Origin: Pseudomonas frederiksbergensis
GTDB lineage: Bacteria; Pseudomonadota; Gammaproteobacteria; Pseudomonadales; Pseudomonadaceae
DNA: 64,000 nt
NCBI RefSeq assembly: GCF_001952935.1
Contig: NZ_CP018319.1
Coordinates: 2,159,501-2,223,500 of the forward strand
Direction: 5' to 3'
Shown piece after piece: positions 25,533 to 34,893 of the stretch (the first letter of the stretch is position 1; the number at the start of each line of letters is the position of its first letter). The notes beneath the pieces are model-generated. The model saw only the letters and a program-made list of their open reading frames with translations, was not told the origin of the DNA and did no database searches. Position numbers and translations under genes: made by a program.

Positions 25533-27468
25533 AGTGCTGGAGAATCTGTGGAGTCCGGTCCCAATCCAGCTGCTGCGCCGGCACCGGACGTCCAAACCAG
25601 TACCCCTGCCCCAGGTCGCAGCCGTGTTCGAGCAAAAAGCTCGCCTGCTCGACCTGCTCGATCCCCTCGGCATGAACCTGCATCCCCATGCTCTGGGCCA
25701 GCGCAATGATCACCCGCACAATCGCCGCGTCATCTTCATCCCATGGCAGCCCCGCCACGAAGCCCTGATCGATCTTGAGTTTCTGAACCGGCATCCGCTT
25801 GAGGCGCAGCAACGACGAATAGCCTGTACCAAAGTCATCGATGGCCAGCCGAACGCCTAGTTCACGCAATCTGTGCATCTGCTCCAGCGCGACTTCCGGA
25901 TCATCCATCACAGCGCTCTCAGTGACTTCCAGCTCCAGACAGGCAGGGTCCAGCCCGGTTTCGTGCAGCACCTTCGCCACCTGCCCAAACAGCTCACGGC
26001 GGGCGAACAGCCGGGAAGAAACATTCACCGCGACAAACGACACCACCACCCCGGCCTGCTGCCACCGGCACATCTGCTCACACGCCTGGCGCATCACCCA
26101 GGCATCAATTTCGGCGATCAGACCGGTGCGCTCGGCAATGGGAATGAATTCTGCCGGCGACACCAACCCTCGCTGCGGATGCTCCCAGCGCACCAATGCC
26201 TCGACGCCGATCAGGCGGCTGGTCTTGAGGTCGTGAACCGGCTGGTAATAAACCCGCAACTCCTGCTGCTCCAGCGCACGGCGCAATTGGAATGCAGTCT
26301 CGACCCGTTGCTGGGCATGGGCGGTCAATTCTTCGGTATAGAGGGCGTAGCCGTTGCGGCCGGCACTCTTGGCCTTGAACAGTGCCGAGTCGGAGTTGCG
26401 CAACAGCTGCTCGGCGCTCAGGGCGTCACCGGGGAACAAGCTGATGCCGACGCTGATATTGACAAACAACTGATGCCCGTCGATCTGGAACGGTTCTCTG
26501 AGGCCATCGATGATCCGCTGAGCCAGCGCCGCCGCGTGCACCATTTGCGGACAGCTTTCAGCCAGCACCGCGAACTCGTCACCGCCAAGGCGCGCCAGGG
26601 TGATTCCCGGACCGACCATCGCGTTCAAACGCTCGGCCACACCCTTGAGCAACTGGTCGCCAATGCTATGCCCGAGGCTGTCGTTGATCATCTTGAAGTG
26701 ATCAAGGTCGATCATCAGCAACGCGCAGCCGCGCTTGTGGGTCTGCGCCGAAGCCAGGGCCTGCTCGGTGCGGTCGGTAAACAGCAAGCGGTTGGGGAGG
26801 TCGGTCAGCGGATCGTAGTGAGCCAGACGTGTCAGCTCATGTTCGGAGTTCTTGATGGCGCTGATGTCGGAAAACACTGCAACGTAATGACTGGGCCGCC
26901 GTCGGTCGTCGTGAATGATGCGGATAGTCTGCCATTGCGGGTAAATCTCGCCGCTTTTGCGGCGGTTCCAGATTTCTCCGCTCCACTCGCCCGTGCTGTT
27001 GAGTGTCGCGAACATCGCTTGATAGAAAGCCGGCGGGTGATGGCCGGACTTGAACAGACTGGGTCGATGACCCAGCACTTCCTCACTCTGATAACCGGTG
27101 ATTTGCATGAAGGCCCGGTTCACATGAACGATCAGGCCCTGACTATCAGTGACCAGCACCCCTTCACGGGTGCAATCGAAGACCGCCGCCGCCTGACGCA
27201 AGCGTTCACGGTCTTCAGTGCGCTCACGCAACTTGGCGCCGATTCCCAGGCAACGGAACAATCGCGCCCGAGCGAGAAAAATCAAACCGGCACTGAACAC
27301 CACCCAGGCATAACCGTTGATCAGTTGCCAACGCATTAGCTCGGCAGAGCTATCGAAGAAACTGTTCAATAAATGGCCACTGAACTGCAGCCAACCGACA
27401 GAAACCAGAAGATAAAGCAGCGCTGCACGCAGAGCATCGCGGTAGGTAGCAGCCATTAGGTCGTCCAT
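25531..27468 (-). CDS. membrane PAS-GGDEF-EAL c-di-GMP enzyme (PA0285/PipA-like)
   Basis: A 645-residue protein: two N-terminal membrane helices (about 12-35 and 48-70), a PAS domain (AAAVFDCTREGVLVTD to FSDISAIKN, about 92-210), a GGDEF domain with the intact motif RLGGDEFAVL near 295, and an EAL domain with EALVRW near 425, NVSS, and DDFGTGYSSL near 560. Both catalytic motifs are preserved, so it could make or degrade c-di-GMP; the P. aeruginosa homologue in the same position (PA0285, PipA) acts as a phosphodiesterase. It sits between oscA and desA exactly as there. The divergent gap to desA is 135 bases. Confidence 0.92.
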   Translation of the reverse strand: MDDLMAATYRDALRAALLYLLVSVGWLQFSGHLLNSFFDSSAELMRWQLINGYAWVVFSAGLIFLARARLFRCLGIGAKLRERTEDRERLRQAAAVFDCTREGVLVTDSQGLIVHVNRAFMQITGYQSEEVLGHRPSLFKSGHHPPAFYQAMFATLNSTGEWSGEIWNRRKSGEIYPQWQTIRIIHDDRRRPSHYVAVFSDISAIKNSEHELTRLAHYDPLTDLPNRLLFTDRTEQALASAQTHKRGCALLMIDLDHFKMINDSLGHSIGDQLLKGVAERLNAMVGPGITLARLGGDEFAVLAESCPQMVHAAALAQRIIDGLREPFQIDGHQLFVNISVGISLFPGDALSAEQLLRNSDSALFKAKSAGRNGYALYTEELTAHAQQRVETAFQLRRALEQQELRVYYQPVHDLKTSRLIGVEALVRWEHPQRGLVSPAEFIPIAERTGLIAEIDAWVMRQACEQMCRWQQAGVVVSFVAVNVSSRLFARRELFGQVAKVLHETGLDPACLELEVTESAVMDDPEVALEQMHRLRELGVRLAIDDFGTGYSSLLRLKRMPVQKLKIDQGFVAGLPWDEDDAAIVRVIIALAQSMGMQVHAEGIEQVEQASFLLEHGCDLGQGYWFGRPVPAQQLDWDRTPQILQH

Positions 27469-27603
27469 GTCCCTTAAAAGTGGATGGAATTATAGTTTAA
27501 AGAAACATCCGGCCACTCTTATCTGAAAGGGCGACTGGTTTTATCTGTGGGCTCAGTGATAATGCAACGGCTGTTTTTTTCTTTATCGAGGGCCCAATAG
27601 CCT

Positions 27604-28790
27604 ATGTGGTACGAAGGTTTTCTCGGCTTGTCGCCCTGGTCACTGGTGGCAGTCACCCTGCTGATGACCCACGTGACGATCATCGGCGTCACGGTCTATC
27701 TGCATCGTTATTCAGCCCATCGCTCGCTTGAGCTCAATGCTGGCCTGAAACATTTCTTCCGCTTCTGGCTGTGGCTGACCACGGCACAGAACACCCGCGA
27801 GTGGACCGCTATCCACCGCAAGCACCACGCCAAATGCGAAACCGTCGATGACCCGCACAGCCCGGTCATCAAGGGCCTGTCCACCGTTCTGCGCAAAGGC
27901 GCCGAGCTGTACCGCGCCGAGGCGGAAAACCCCGAGACCCTGCGCATCTACGGCAAGAACTGCCCGAAGACTGGATCGAACGCAACCTGTACAGCCGTTT
28001 CCCGCTGCTGGGCGTGGCGATCATGGGCGTCATCGACCTGCTGCTGTTCGGCACCATCGGCATCACCATCTGGGCGATCCAGATGATGTGGATCCCGGTC
28101 TGGGCCGCCGGCGTGGTCAATGGCCTGGGCCATGCCATCGGCTACCGCAACTTCGAATGCCGCGATGCGGCAACCAATCTGGTGCCGTGGGGCATCCTGA
28201 TCGGCGGCGAAGAACTGCATAACAACCATCACACCTACCCTAATTCGGCAAAACTGTCGGTGAAGAAGTGGGAATTCGATCTCGGCTGGGCCTGGATCCA
28301 GGTCTTCAGCTTCCTGCGCCTGGCCAAGGTTCAGCGTGTTGCACCTATCGCCCATCGGGTCGAAGGCAAAGGCAACCTGGACATGGACACCGCCATGGCG
28401 ATCCTCAACAACCGCTTCCAGATCATGGCCCAGTACCGCAAATTGGTGATCGCACCGCTGGTCAAGCAAGAGCTGGAAAAGGTCGATCACTCGGTCCGCC
28501 ACCAGTTCCACCGCGCCAAGCGCCTGCTCTCGCGGGAAACCAGCCTGCTGGATGACAAACACCACGTTCGCATCCAGACCATGCTCGAGCACAGTCAGGC
28601 GCTGAAGGTAATTTACGAGAAACGCCTGGCCTTGCAGCAGATCTGGGTCAAGACCAGTTCAAATGGTCACGACATGCTGGCCGCCATCAAGGATTGGGTA
28701 CACGAAGCCGAAGCCAGCGGGATTCAATCCCTGCGCGACTTCGCCGATCAGTTGAAAACCTACTCCCTGCGCCCTGCCGCTGCAGTCTGA
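27604..28790 (+). pseudogene. desA: desA acyl-lipid delta-9 desaturase, interrupted by a one-base frameshift
   Basis: Two overlapping frames together encode a full DesA of about 395 residues. The first (from ATG 27604) gives MWYEGFLGLSPWSLVAV, histidine boxes HRYSAHR and HRKHH, then reads IYGKNCP and leaves frame. The second resumes at GAA 27966 with EDWIERNLYSRFPLLG, then the third box HNNHHTYPNSAK. One base is missing near 27964-27966. As given, the product would lack the third histidine box and be inactive. In P. aeruginosa DesA desaturates acyl chains of membrane phospholipids and sits next to the PA0285 homologue, as here. Everything else in the gene is well preserved, so this is either a very recent mutation or a sequencing error. 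Confidence 0.9.
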
Positions 28791-28791
28791 C

Positions 28792-28910
28792 TGTGGCGAG
28801 GGAGCTTGCTCCCGCGTGACTGCGCAGCAGTCGCAAAACCTGGCGACGCGTTCTTTCATTGAAAAACGCGTCGCCAGTACCGCCCGGCGGGAGCAAGCTC
28901 CCTCACCACA
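28792..28910. repeat. REP family B-like inverted pair, GAGGGAGCTTGCTCCC type (copy 4)
   Basis: TGTGGCGAGGGAGCTTGCTC left and its complement right, around a secondary inverted repeat GGCGACGCG/CGCGTCGCC. It is located just after desA. Confidence 0.85.
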
Positions 28911-29028
28911 TAAGGCGGGAACTTCGCTCAAAATCCCCTATCTCAAAGACACTTCGCCATTCAGGCGGGTTCTGGTATTGGCCGCTTTCGAACCTCGAGC
29001 GGCACACGCCCTTTGAGATTTTGTGTCT

Positions 29029-30018
29029 ATGGTCAATAAAAGCCTACAAGACTCATCCCTCCCGCAGTGGCCCGAGGCTGCGCAAACCCTGCTGGCGCTA
29101 ATGCATGCACAAGGCGAAGTGGCACGCCTGAGCGAGCGCGAACAACTGTTCAGCACTCTGCTGGTGAGCGTCAATGCGGTGCTTTGGGCCTTCGACTGGG
29201 AATCTCGCCGGGTGCTCTATGTCAGCCCGGCGTATGAACGGATTTTCGGCCGCTCCGCAGGCTTGTTACTGTCCGACTACAACCAATGGCGCGACAGCAT
29301 TTACCCCGACGATCTGGACTATGCCGAACGCAGCCTGGCCGAAGTATTGGTCAAAGGCGCCGTTGAAGACCGTGAGTACCGAATCATTACCGCCGACGGC
29401 CAGGTCCGCTGGCTCAGTGACAAGTGCTTCATCAACCGCCAGGTCGAGCCAGGGCAGCCGGTGATCATTGTCGGCATTGCCGAAGACATTACGGACAAGA
29501 AGCAGATGGAAACCGAGCTGCAACGCCTGGCCACCACCGACGTGCTGACCCAAAGCAGCAACCGCCGACACTTCTTCGACTGCGCCCACCGTGAATTCGA
29601 ACAGGCACTGCACCAACGCACGCCGCTGGCCTTCCTGCTGCTGGACATCGATGACTTCAAAGTGATCAACGATACCTACGGCCACCAGGAAGGCGACAAC
29701 GTGCTGCAACGAATCGCCGAGTGCGGCCGCGCGACGTTGCGGCGAGGCGATGTGTTCGGGCGAATTGGTGGCGAGGAATTCGCCGCGGTGTTTCCCGGCT
29801 GTGCGCCAGACATGGCCATGCAAGTGGCTGAGCGCCTGCAACGGGAGATTCAGCGATTACGTTTCAGCCATGGCGACCAGACGTTCGGCATCACCGTCAG
29901 CCAGGGCCTGACCAGCCTCACCGCCGAGGACGAAAGCGTCGACAACCTGTTTGCCCGCGCAGATGCGGCAATGTATCAAGCCAAACACCAGGGCAAGAAC
30001 CGCATCGTCTCATCCTGA
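29029..30018 (+). CDS. PAS-GGDEF diguanylate cyclase
   Basis: A 329-residue soluble protein: a PAS domain (about 40-160: LLVSVNAVLWAFDWESRRVL through IIVGIAEDITDKKQ, with the PAC end) and a GGDEF domain with active site RIGGEEFAAVFPG near 245. GGEEF is a catalytically competent variant. No membrane segment and no EAL domain, so it should synthesise c-di-GMP in response to a PAS-sensed signal. ATG 29029 is preferred; GTG at 29023 is in frame but neither has a strong ribosome site. It lies next to the desA/PA0285 block, as does a similar gene (PA0290) in P. aeruginosa. Confidence 0.88.
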   Translation: MVNKSLQDSSLPQWPEAAQTLLALMHAQGEVARLSEREQLFSTLLVSVNAVLWAFDWESRRVLYVSPAYERIFGRSAGLLLSDYNQWRDSIYPDDLDYAERSLAEVLVKGAVEDREYRIITADGQVRWLSDKCFINRQVEPGQPVIIVGIAEDITDKKQMETELQRLATTDVLTQSSNRRHFFDCAHREFEQALHQRTPLAFLLLDIDDFKVINDTYGHQEGDNVLQRIAECGRATLRRGDVFGRIGGEEFAAVFPGCAPDMAMQVAERLQREIQRLRFSHGDQTFGITVSQGLTSLTAEDESVDNLFARADAAMYQAKHQGKNRIVSS

Positions 30019-30024
30019 GCCCAT

Positions 30025-30055
30025 GATCGTTCCCACGCTCTGCGTGGGAACGATC
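30025..30055. repeat. minimal REP family A hairpin / likely bidirectional terminator
   Basis: Only the outer hairpin remains: GATCGTTCCCACGC followed directly by GCGTGGGAACGATC. It lies between two convergent genes. Confidence 0.85.
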
Positions 30056-30063
30056 TCCCTGCG

Positions 30064-31278
30064 TTATTTCTTGCGTAAGCGCATCAGCTCCGGCAATCCG
30101 ATCTTGAGCAACCGCGCCGTCCGGCTCTTCGCCAGGTCTTCAATGCCCTCATGCTCGGTCAGGCGCGCCAGTTGCGCAGCCATGTTCATCACCAGCGCTT
30201 CGCGGGAGTAAACCCCGCCACCGAACTGGTAGACCGCCGCAATCAGCTCTCGCAGCTCCAGCGGCAGGCGCCAGCGAGTGCGAAGCGCCGAACCATAAGC
30301 CGCGCCGAACTCGGCCAGCGCCTCGCCGACTTCCTCCCATTCATCCAGCTCGCCCCCGGCCTGCTTCCACTCCTGCAAACACCGCAACAACGCAAGATCG
30401 CCGAGGCGATGCAGCATGCCGGCGCAATAACAACGCTCCTGATCCAGATCCAGCAAGCGCGCCAGGGTCCGGCCATACTCAGCAGTGCGCAGCGACAGCT
30501 CCCAATAGCGCTCGGCATAATCGGCCAGAAACGGATCGCTGAGTCGGGCACTGCGCTTGAGGGCCAGCCCCAGAATCAGGTTCATGCTTTGCCCGGTGCC
30601 GAGGCGGTGCAGCGCCTGGGACAGGGTTTGTACGGCGGCGCCGTGGTGCTGGGCCGCGCTGTTGGCAGCGGCGATCAGCACAGCGGTCACTTGCGGATCG
30701 GTACGGATCTCGTCATGCAGCAGTGTCAGGTCGAGGCCATTGGGATTGAGGCTGCGCTTGACCGCCAACTGTACGTCGGTCATCAGTGGAGCACCGTCGG
30801 CCAGCTCACGCCGACGCTCCAGGTAAACCGCCAACGTCATGCCTGGCGATAGCAAAGGCGTTTCGCAAGACACCTCTTCACCGGCATTCAACAGCAAATC
30901 CTGCAGGCGCTGAGTCAGGCTTTCCATGTTCAGGGGTTTGGTCAGGTACGCCGCAGGCGTCAGCGGCAGAACTTCGCGAACGCTGGCGCTGTCGTTGCGG
31001 CTACTCATGAGGATGAACGGCAGCGGCGGGTTGCGTTTGCGCTGACGGACATTGCGCAAGACATTCAAACCATCGACGCCGGGCAGCTCCCAGTCGACGA
31101 TTACCAGGTCGTAAGGATTTTCCGCCAACAGGTGCAGCGCCTCCTGACCATCGGCACACAGATCCAGCCGCGCGTCACAGCGCACATTCAACAAAACCTG
31201 CTTGAGCAGGTCGCGGGACCATGGATCGGCCTCGGCAATCAGCACACGCGGCGCAGCGGGTAACACAACAGCAGTCAT
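30064..31278 (-). CDS. response regulator with HDOD output domain
   Basis: A 404-residue protein: an N-terminal receiver (about 10-130) with phosphoacceptor LVIVDWELPGVDG near 58 and the lysine in AYLTKPLNMESL near 112, then a HDOD domain (about 165-360: VQLAVKRSLNPNGLDLTLLHDEIRTDP, YCAGMLHRLGDLALL). HDOD proteins often sit in signalling pathways with c-di-GMP; the neighbour is a diguanylate cyclase, convergent. It has no DNA-binding domain. Partner kinase not in view. Confidence 0.87.
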   Translation of the reverse strand: MTAVVLPAAPRVLIAEADPWSRDLLKQVLLNVRCDARLDLCADGQEALHLLAENPYDLVIVDWELPGVDGLNVLRNVRQRKRNPPLPFILMSSRNDSASVREVLPLTPAAYLTKPLNMESLTQRLQDLLLNAGEEVSCETPLLSPGMTLAVYLERRRELADGAPLMTDVQLAVKRSLNPNGLDLTLLHDEIRTDPQVTAVLIAAANSAAQHHGAAVQTLSQALHRLGTGQSMNLILGLALKRSARLSDPFLADYAERYWELSLRTAEYGRTLARLLDLDQERCYCAGMLHRLGDLALLRCLQEWKQAGGELDEWEEVGEALAEFGAAYGSALRTRWRLPLELRELIAAVYQFGGGVYSREALVMNMAAQLARLTEHEGIEDLAKSRTARLLKIGLPELMRLRKK

Positions 31279-31361
31279 TTACACACTCCAGAGTCGTGCT
31301 TGCACCTTAGTCAATGATGGCCATTCGATACAGCGCATTTGCTATCAATGGGTTCCATGGA

Positions 31362-31394
31362 CACAAAAAAACCCGCCGAAGCGGGTTTTTTTGT
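31362..31394. terminator. bidirectional intrinsic terminator
   Basis: ACCCGCC and its complement around GAA, with an A-run on one side and a T-run on the other (AAAAAAACCCGCC...GCGGGTTTTTTT). It serves gabT, which ends at 31428 on the minus strand. Confidence 0.9.
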
Positions 31395-31427
31395 CGATCA
31401 GTTCACAAATCGATCAGAGCCTGGGGA

Positions 31428-32705
31428 TCACAGCTCAGAGAAGCACTCTTCGATGATTGCCAGACCTTTGTCCAGTTGCTCGTCCGGCGAAGTCAGTGGT
31501 ACCAGGACGCGCAGAACGTTGCCGTAAGTGCCGCAGGACAGCAGGATCAGACCCTTGTCACGCGCCTTGGCCACAACCGATGCCACAGCAGCAGCGTTCG
31601 GCTTGTGGCTGTCGCCATCAACAAACAGCTCGACCGCGATCATCGCGCCAAGGGCACGGACTTCGCCGATCACCGGGTATTTGGCCTGAATGGCTTTCAG
31701 GCCAGTCACCAGACGCTCGCCGACCGCTTTGCAACGGTCCAGCAGGTGCTCTTCTTCGAACACTTCCATCACGGCCAGGGCCGCGGCGCAAGCGATCGGG
31801 CTACCGGCATAAGTGCCGCCCAGGCCGCCTGGAGCAATGGCGTCCATGTATTCGGCCTTGCCGCACACACCGGCCAACGGGAAGCCGCCAGCGATGGATT
31901 TGGCGAAGGTGGTCAGGTCAGCAGCAACGCCCATCTGTTCCATGGCGAAGAAAGTACCGGTACGGCCAGCGCCGGTTTGTACTTCGTCAGCGATCAGCAG
32001 GATGCCGTGCTGGTCGCACAGCGCGCGCAGACGCTTCATGAACTCTTTAGGCGCGACGTAGAAACCGCCTTCGCCCTGAACCGGCTCGATGATGATGGCA
32101 GCGATGTCACGCGGCTCGGCGTCGTTCTTGAAGATGCGTTCGATGCTCGCGATCGAATCGTCGATGCTCACACCGTGCAGTTCGTTCGGGTACAGCGCGC
32201 GGAAGATGCCGCCTGGCATCAGGCCCATGCCGGCCGAGTAAGGCACGACTTTGCCGGTCAGGCCCAGGGTCATCATGGTGCGGCCGTGGTAAGCGCCAGT
32301 GAACGCGATCACGCCGGCACGGCCAGTGGCGGCACGGGCGATCTTGATGGAGTTTTCCACGGCTTCGGAGCCGGTGGTCACCAGCAGGGTTTTCTTGGCG
32401 AAATCACCCGGCACCTTGGCGTTGATTTTTTCGCACACTTCTACGTACGGTTCGTAAGCCAGCACCTGGAAGCACGTGTGGGTCAGCTTGTTCAGTTGCT
32501 CGGTCACGGCGGCGATGATTTTCGGGTGCACGTGGCCGGTGTTCAGCACGGCGATACCGCCGGCGAAGTCGATGAACTCGCGACCTTCAACGTCGGTCAC
32601 GGTGGCGTTCTTCGCGGACTCGGCGAAGATCGGGTGAATCTGGCCAACACCGCGTGGTACAGCGGCTTCGCGGCGTTTCATCAGGGATGCGTTAGTCTTG
32701 CTCAT
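31428..32705 (-). CDS. gabT: 4-aminobutyrate aminotransferase
   Basis: A 425-residue class III PLP-dependent aminotransferase converting GABA and 2-oxoglutarate to succinate semialdehyde and glutamate. Seen: FIDFAGGIAVLNTGHVHPK near 45, TTGSEAVENSIKIARAATGR, the PLP aspartate in LLIADEVQTGAGRTG near 240, and the Schiff-base lysine in TTFAKSIAGGFPLAGV near 268. The start MSKTNASLMKRR at 32705 gives the usual length; an in-frame codon 15 bases upstream is less likely. It lies 197 bases downstream of gabD, with a strong hairpin in the gap. Confidence 0.95.
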   Translation of the reverse strand: MSKTNASLMKRREAAVPRGVGQIHPIFAESAKNATVTDVEGREFIDFAGGIAVLNTGHVHPKIIAAVTEQLNKLTHTCFQVLAYEPYVEVCEKINAKVPGDFAKKTLLVTTGSEAVENSIKIARAATGRAGVIAFTGAYHGRTMMTLGLTGKVVPYSAGMGLMPGGIFRALYPNELHGVSIDDSIASIERIFKNDAEPRDIAAIIIEPVQGEGGFYVAPKEFMKRLRALCDQHGILLIADEVQTGAGRTGTFFAMEQMGVAADLTTFAKSIAGGFPLAGVCGKAEYMDAIAPGGLGGTYAGSPIACAAALAVMEVFEEEHLLDRCKAVGERLVTGLKAIQAKYPVIGEVRALGAMIAVELFVDGDSHKPNAAAVASVVAKARDKGLILLSCGTYGNVLRVLVPLTSPDEQLDKGLAIIEECFSEL

Positions 32706-32832
32706 AAAGTCCTCATTCACCGCTCATCGGGCGGCGTGGTTCAAGGAAAATGCGGCGGGGAGGCAACTACGGCAGCATGCGATGATCGACTGCCACAGCT
32801 TTCCCGACCACAGAGAAAATTCCGTTTGAAGC

Positions 32833-32866
32833 ACGCAAAGGGACAGCGCTCTCGTGCCCTTTGCGT
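32833..32866. promoter_or_regulatory. perfect 10-bp hairpin between gabD and gabT
   Basis: ACGCAAAGGG, a 14-base loop, CCCTTTGCGT. No T-run follows on the gabT-reading strand, so it is more likely an RNA processing or stabilising structure, or a site uncoupling the two genes, than a full terminator. A direct repeat CGTTTGAAGCA flanks it. Confidence 0.5.
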
Positions 32867-32902
32867 TTGAAGCAATGCCCTGCCGGGCTTATCCCTTCGA
32901 GC

Positions 32903-34345
32903 TTAGATGCCCAGGCAGAGGTATTTGATTTCCAGGTAATCTTCAATGCCGTACTTGGAGCCTTCACGGCCCAGGCCCGACGCCTTGATGCCGCCGAACG
33001 GCGCGACTTCGTTGGAGATCAGACCGGTGTTGACGCCGACCATGCCGTATTCCAGGGCTTCAGCCACGCGGAACACACGACCCAGGTCGCGAGCATAGAA
33101 GTACGAAGCCAGACCGAACTCGGTGTCGTTGGACATCGCGATCACGTCGGCTTCGTCTTTGAAACGGAACAACGGCGCCAATGGACCGAAGGTTTCTTCC
33201 TTGGCCACGGCAGCGTTGTTCGGCACGTTGGTCAGAATGGTCGGCTCGAAGAAGTTGCCTTCCATGACCTTGCCACCCGCCAGAACGGTTGCGCCTTTGC
33301 TGATCGCGTCAGCAATGTGCTCTTGAACCTTGGCCACGGCTTTTCCGTCGATCAGCGGGCCAGTGGTGGTGCCGTCATCCAGACCGTTACCGATCTTGAG
33401 TTTGGCCACGGCCACTTTCAGTTTTTCGGCGAACGCGTCGTAGACCGAATCCTGAATGTACAGACGGTTGGCGCAGACGCAGGTCTGGCCGTTGTTGCGG
33501 TACTTGGAAATGATCGCGCCTTCGACGGCCTTATCCAGGTCAGCGTCGTCGAACACGATGAACGGCGCGTTGCCGCCCAGTTCCAGGGACACTTTCTTGA
33601 TGTCCTTGGCGCATTCAGCCATCAGCTGGCGACCGATTTCGGTCGAGCCGGTGAAGGACAGTTTGCGCACGATCGGGTTGCTGGTCAGCTCGCTGCCGAT
33701 GTCGCCGGCACTGCCAGTTACCACGCTGAACACACCGGCAGGAATGCCGGCACGTTGGGCCAGTTCGGCCAGGGCGAATGCGGAAAACGGAGTTTGCGAA
33801 GCAGGCTTGAGCACCATGGTGCAACCGGCGGCCAGGGCCGGGCCGGCTTTACGGGTGATCATCGCGGCCGGGAAGTTCCACGGGGTGATTGCAGCGGTCA
33901 CGCCGATTGGCTGCTTGATCACGATCAGGCGCTTGTCTGGCTGGTGACCCGGAATCACATCCCCGTAGATGCGCTTGGCTTCTTCGGCGAACCACTCGAT
34001 AAAGGAAGCGGCGTAAACGATTTCGCCCTTGGCTTCGGCCAATGGCTTGCCTTGTTCGAGGGTCATCAGGCGAGCCAGGTCGTCCTGGTTCTCGATGATC
34101 AGTTCGAACCAGCGACGCAGCTTGTTGGCGCGGTCCTTGGCGGTCAGTGCACGCCAGGCCGGCAGCGCTTTGTCAGCGGCTTCGATTGCACGGCGGGTTT
34201 CGGCAGCGCCCATTTTCGGCACGGTGCCCAGAATTTCGCCCGTTGCCGGGTTGTTGACCTTGATCGTCTGACCATTGTCCGCATCAACCCAAGCGCCATC
34301 GATAAAGGCTTGCTGGCGGAACAACTGGGTGTCTTTAAGCTGCAT
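32903..34345 (-). CDS. gabD: succinate-semialdehyde dehydrogenase (NADP+)
   Basis: A 480-residue aldehyde dehydrogenase oxidising succinate semialdehyde to succinate, completing GABA breakdown with GabT. Family motifs: TPWNFPAAMITRKAGPALAAGC near 155, FTGSTEIGRQLM near 230, the general base glutamate in LELGGNAPFIVFDDAD near 255, and the catalytic cysteine in RNNGQTCVCANRLY near 290. The start MQLKDTQLFRQQ at 34345 is preferred; an in-frame extension upstream adds 7 residues. It is first gene of the gabDT pair. The region upstream to the tRNA holds its promoter but no further gene. Confidence 0.95.
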   Translation of the reverse strand: MQLKDTQLFRQQAFIDGAWVDADNGQTIKVNNPATGEILGTVPKMGAAETRRAIEAADKALPAWRALTAKDRANKLRRWFELIIENQDDLARLMTLEQGKPLAEAKGEIVYAASFIEWFAEEAKRIYGDVIPGHQPDKRLIVIKQPIGVTAAITPWNFPAAMITRKAGPALAAGCTMVLKPASQTPFSAFALAELAQRAGIPAGVFSVVTGSAGDIGSELTSNPIVRKLSFTGSTEIGRQLMAECAKDIKKVSLELGGNAPFIVFDDADLDKAVEGAIISKYRNNGQTCVCANRLYIQDSVYDAFAEKLKVAVAKLKIGNGLDDGTTTGPLIDGKAVAKVQEHIADAISKGATVLAGGKVMEGNFFEPTILTNVPNNAAVAKEETFGPLAPLFRFKDEADVIAMSNDTEFGLASYFYARDLGRVFRVAEALEYGMVGVNTGLISNEVAPFGGIKASGLGREGSKYGIEDYLEIKYLCLGI

Positions 34346-34695
34346 GTCGGCTTTCCTTAACAGCACCGCGGCAAGCGCGGAGCGAATTATGATTGTAGAA
34401 AGGCGCCTTAAAGGCTGCCGTCAGGGAAATCATTCACCGGGCTGAAGCACATAAATAGCGCACTGATTGAAACTCGTGCGGTTCAGCACCCAGACAAGAG
34501 CGTTTGAAATCTCAAACGAATCCTAGGATCAAAGGGGGTAAAGGACAATAGCCTGTTCGAAAAAAAGAACGAAAACGCCGCATTTGCCTAATTTTTCTGA
34601 TCAACGTAGCAAACACAGGTTACGCTTTGGAAAACCGCAGGCGATTCAGCAGCATGGACGCCCGCAGTGCATATGAGTATCATGGCGCCCGCATT

Positions 34696-34772
34696 GCACC
34701 AGTAGCTCAGCTGGATAGAGTACTGCCCTCCGAAGGCAGTGGTCGTGGGTTCGAATCCCGCCTGGTGCACCA
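34696..34772 (+). tRNA. tRNA-Arg (anticodon CCG)
   Basis: A complete 77-base cloverleaf with encoded CCA: acceptor arms GCACCAG/CTGGTGC, D arm GCTCAGCTGGATAGAGT, anticodon stem CTGCC/GGCAG with loop CTCCGAA (anticodon CCG), and T arm GTGGGTTCGAATCCCGC. The 350-base gap between gabD and this gene has no other feature apart from AT-rich promoter sequence. Confidence 0.97.
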
Positions 34773-34787
34773 TACGTAGAAACGAGA

Positions 34788-34819
34788 AAGCCTCAGATCT
34801 TAGGGTCTGGGGCTTTTTT
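34788..34819 (+). terminator. intrinsic terminator of tRNA-Arg
   Basis: AAGCCTCAGA and TCTGGGGCTT form a 10-bp stem with one GU pair, followed by TTTTTT. Confidence 0.88.
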
Positions 34820-34893
34820 GTGGGTGTTGCTTCGTCCTGAATAAGGTTTACACCTTCTGGCTTTCTTTTCAGGAAGGTGCAATTGCACAGTAG

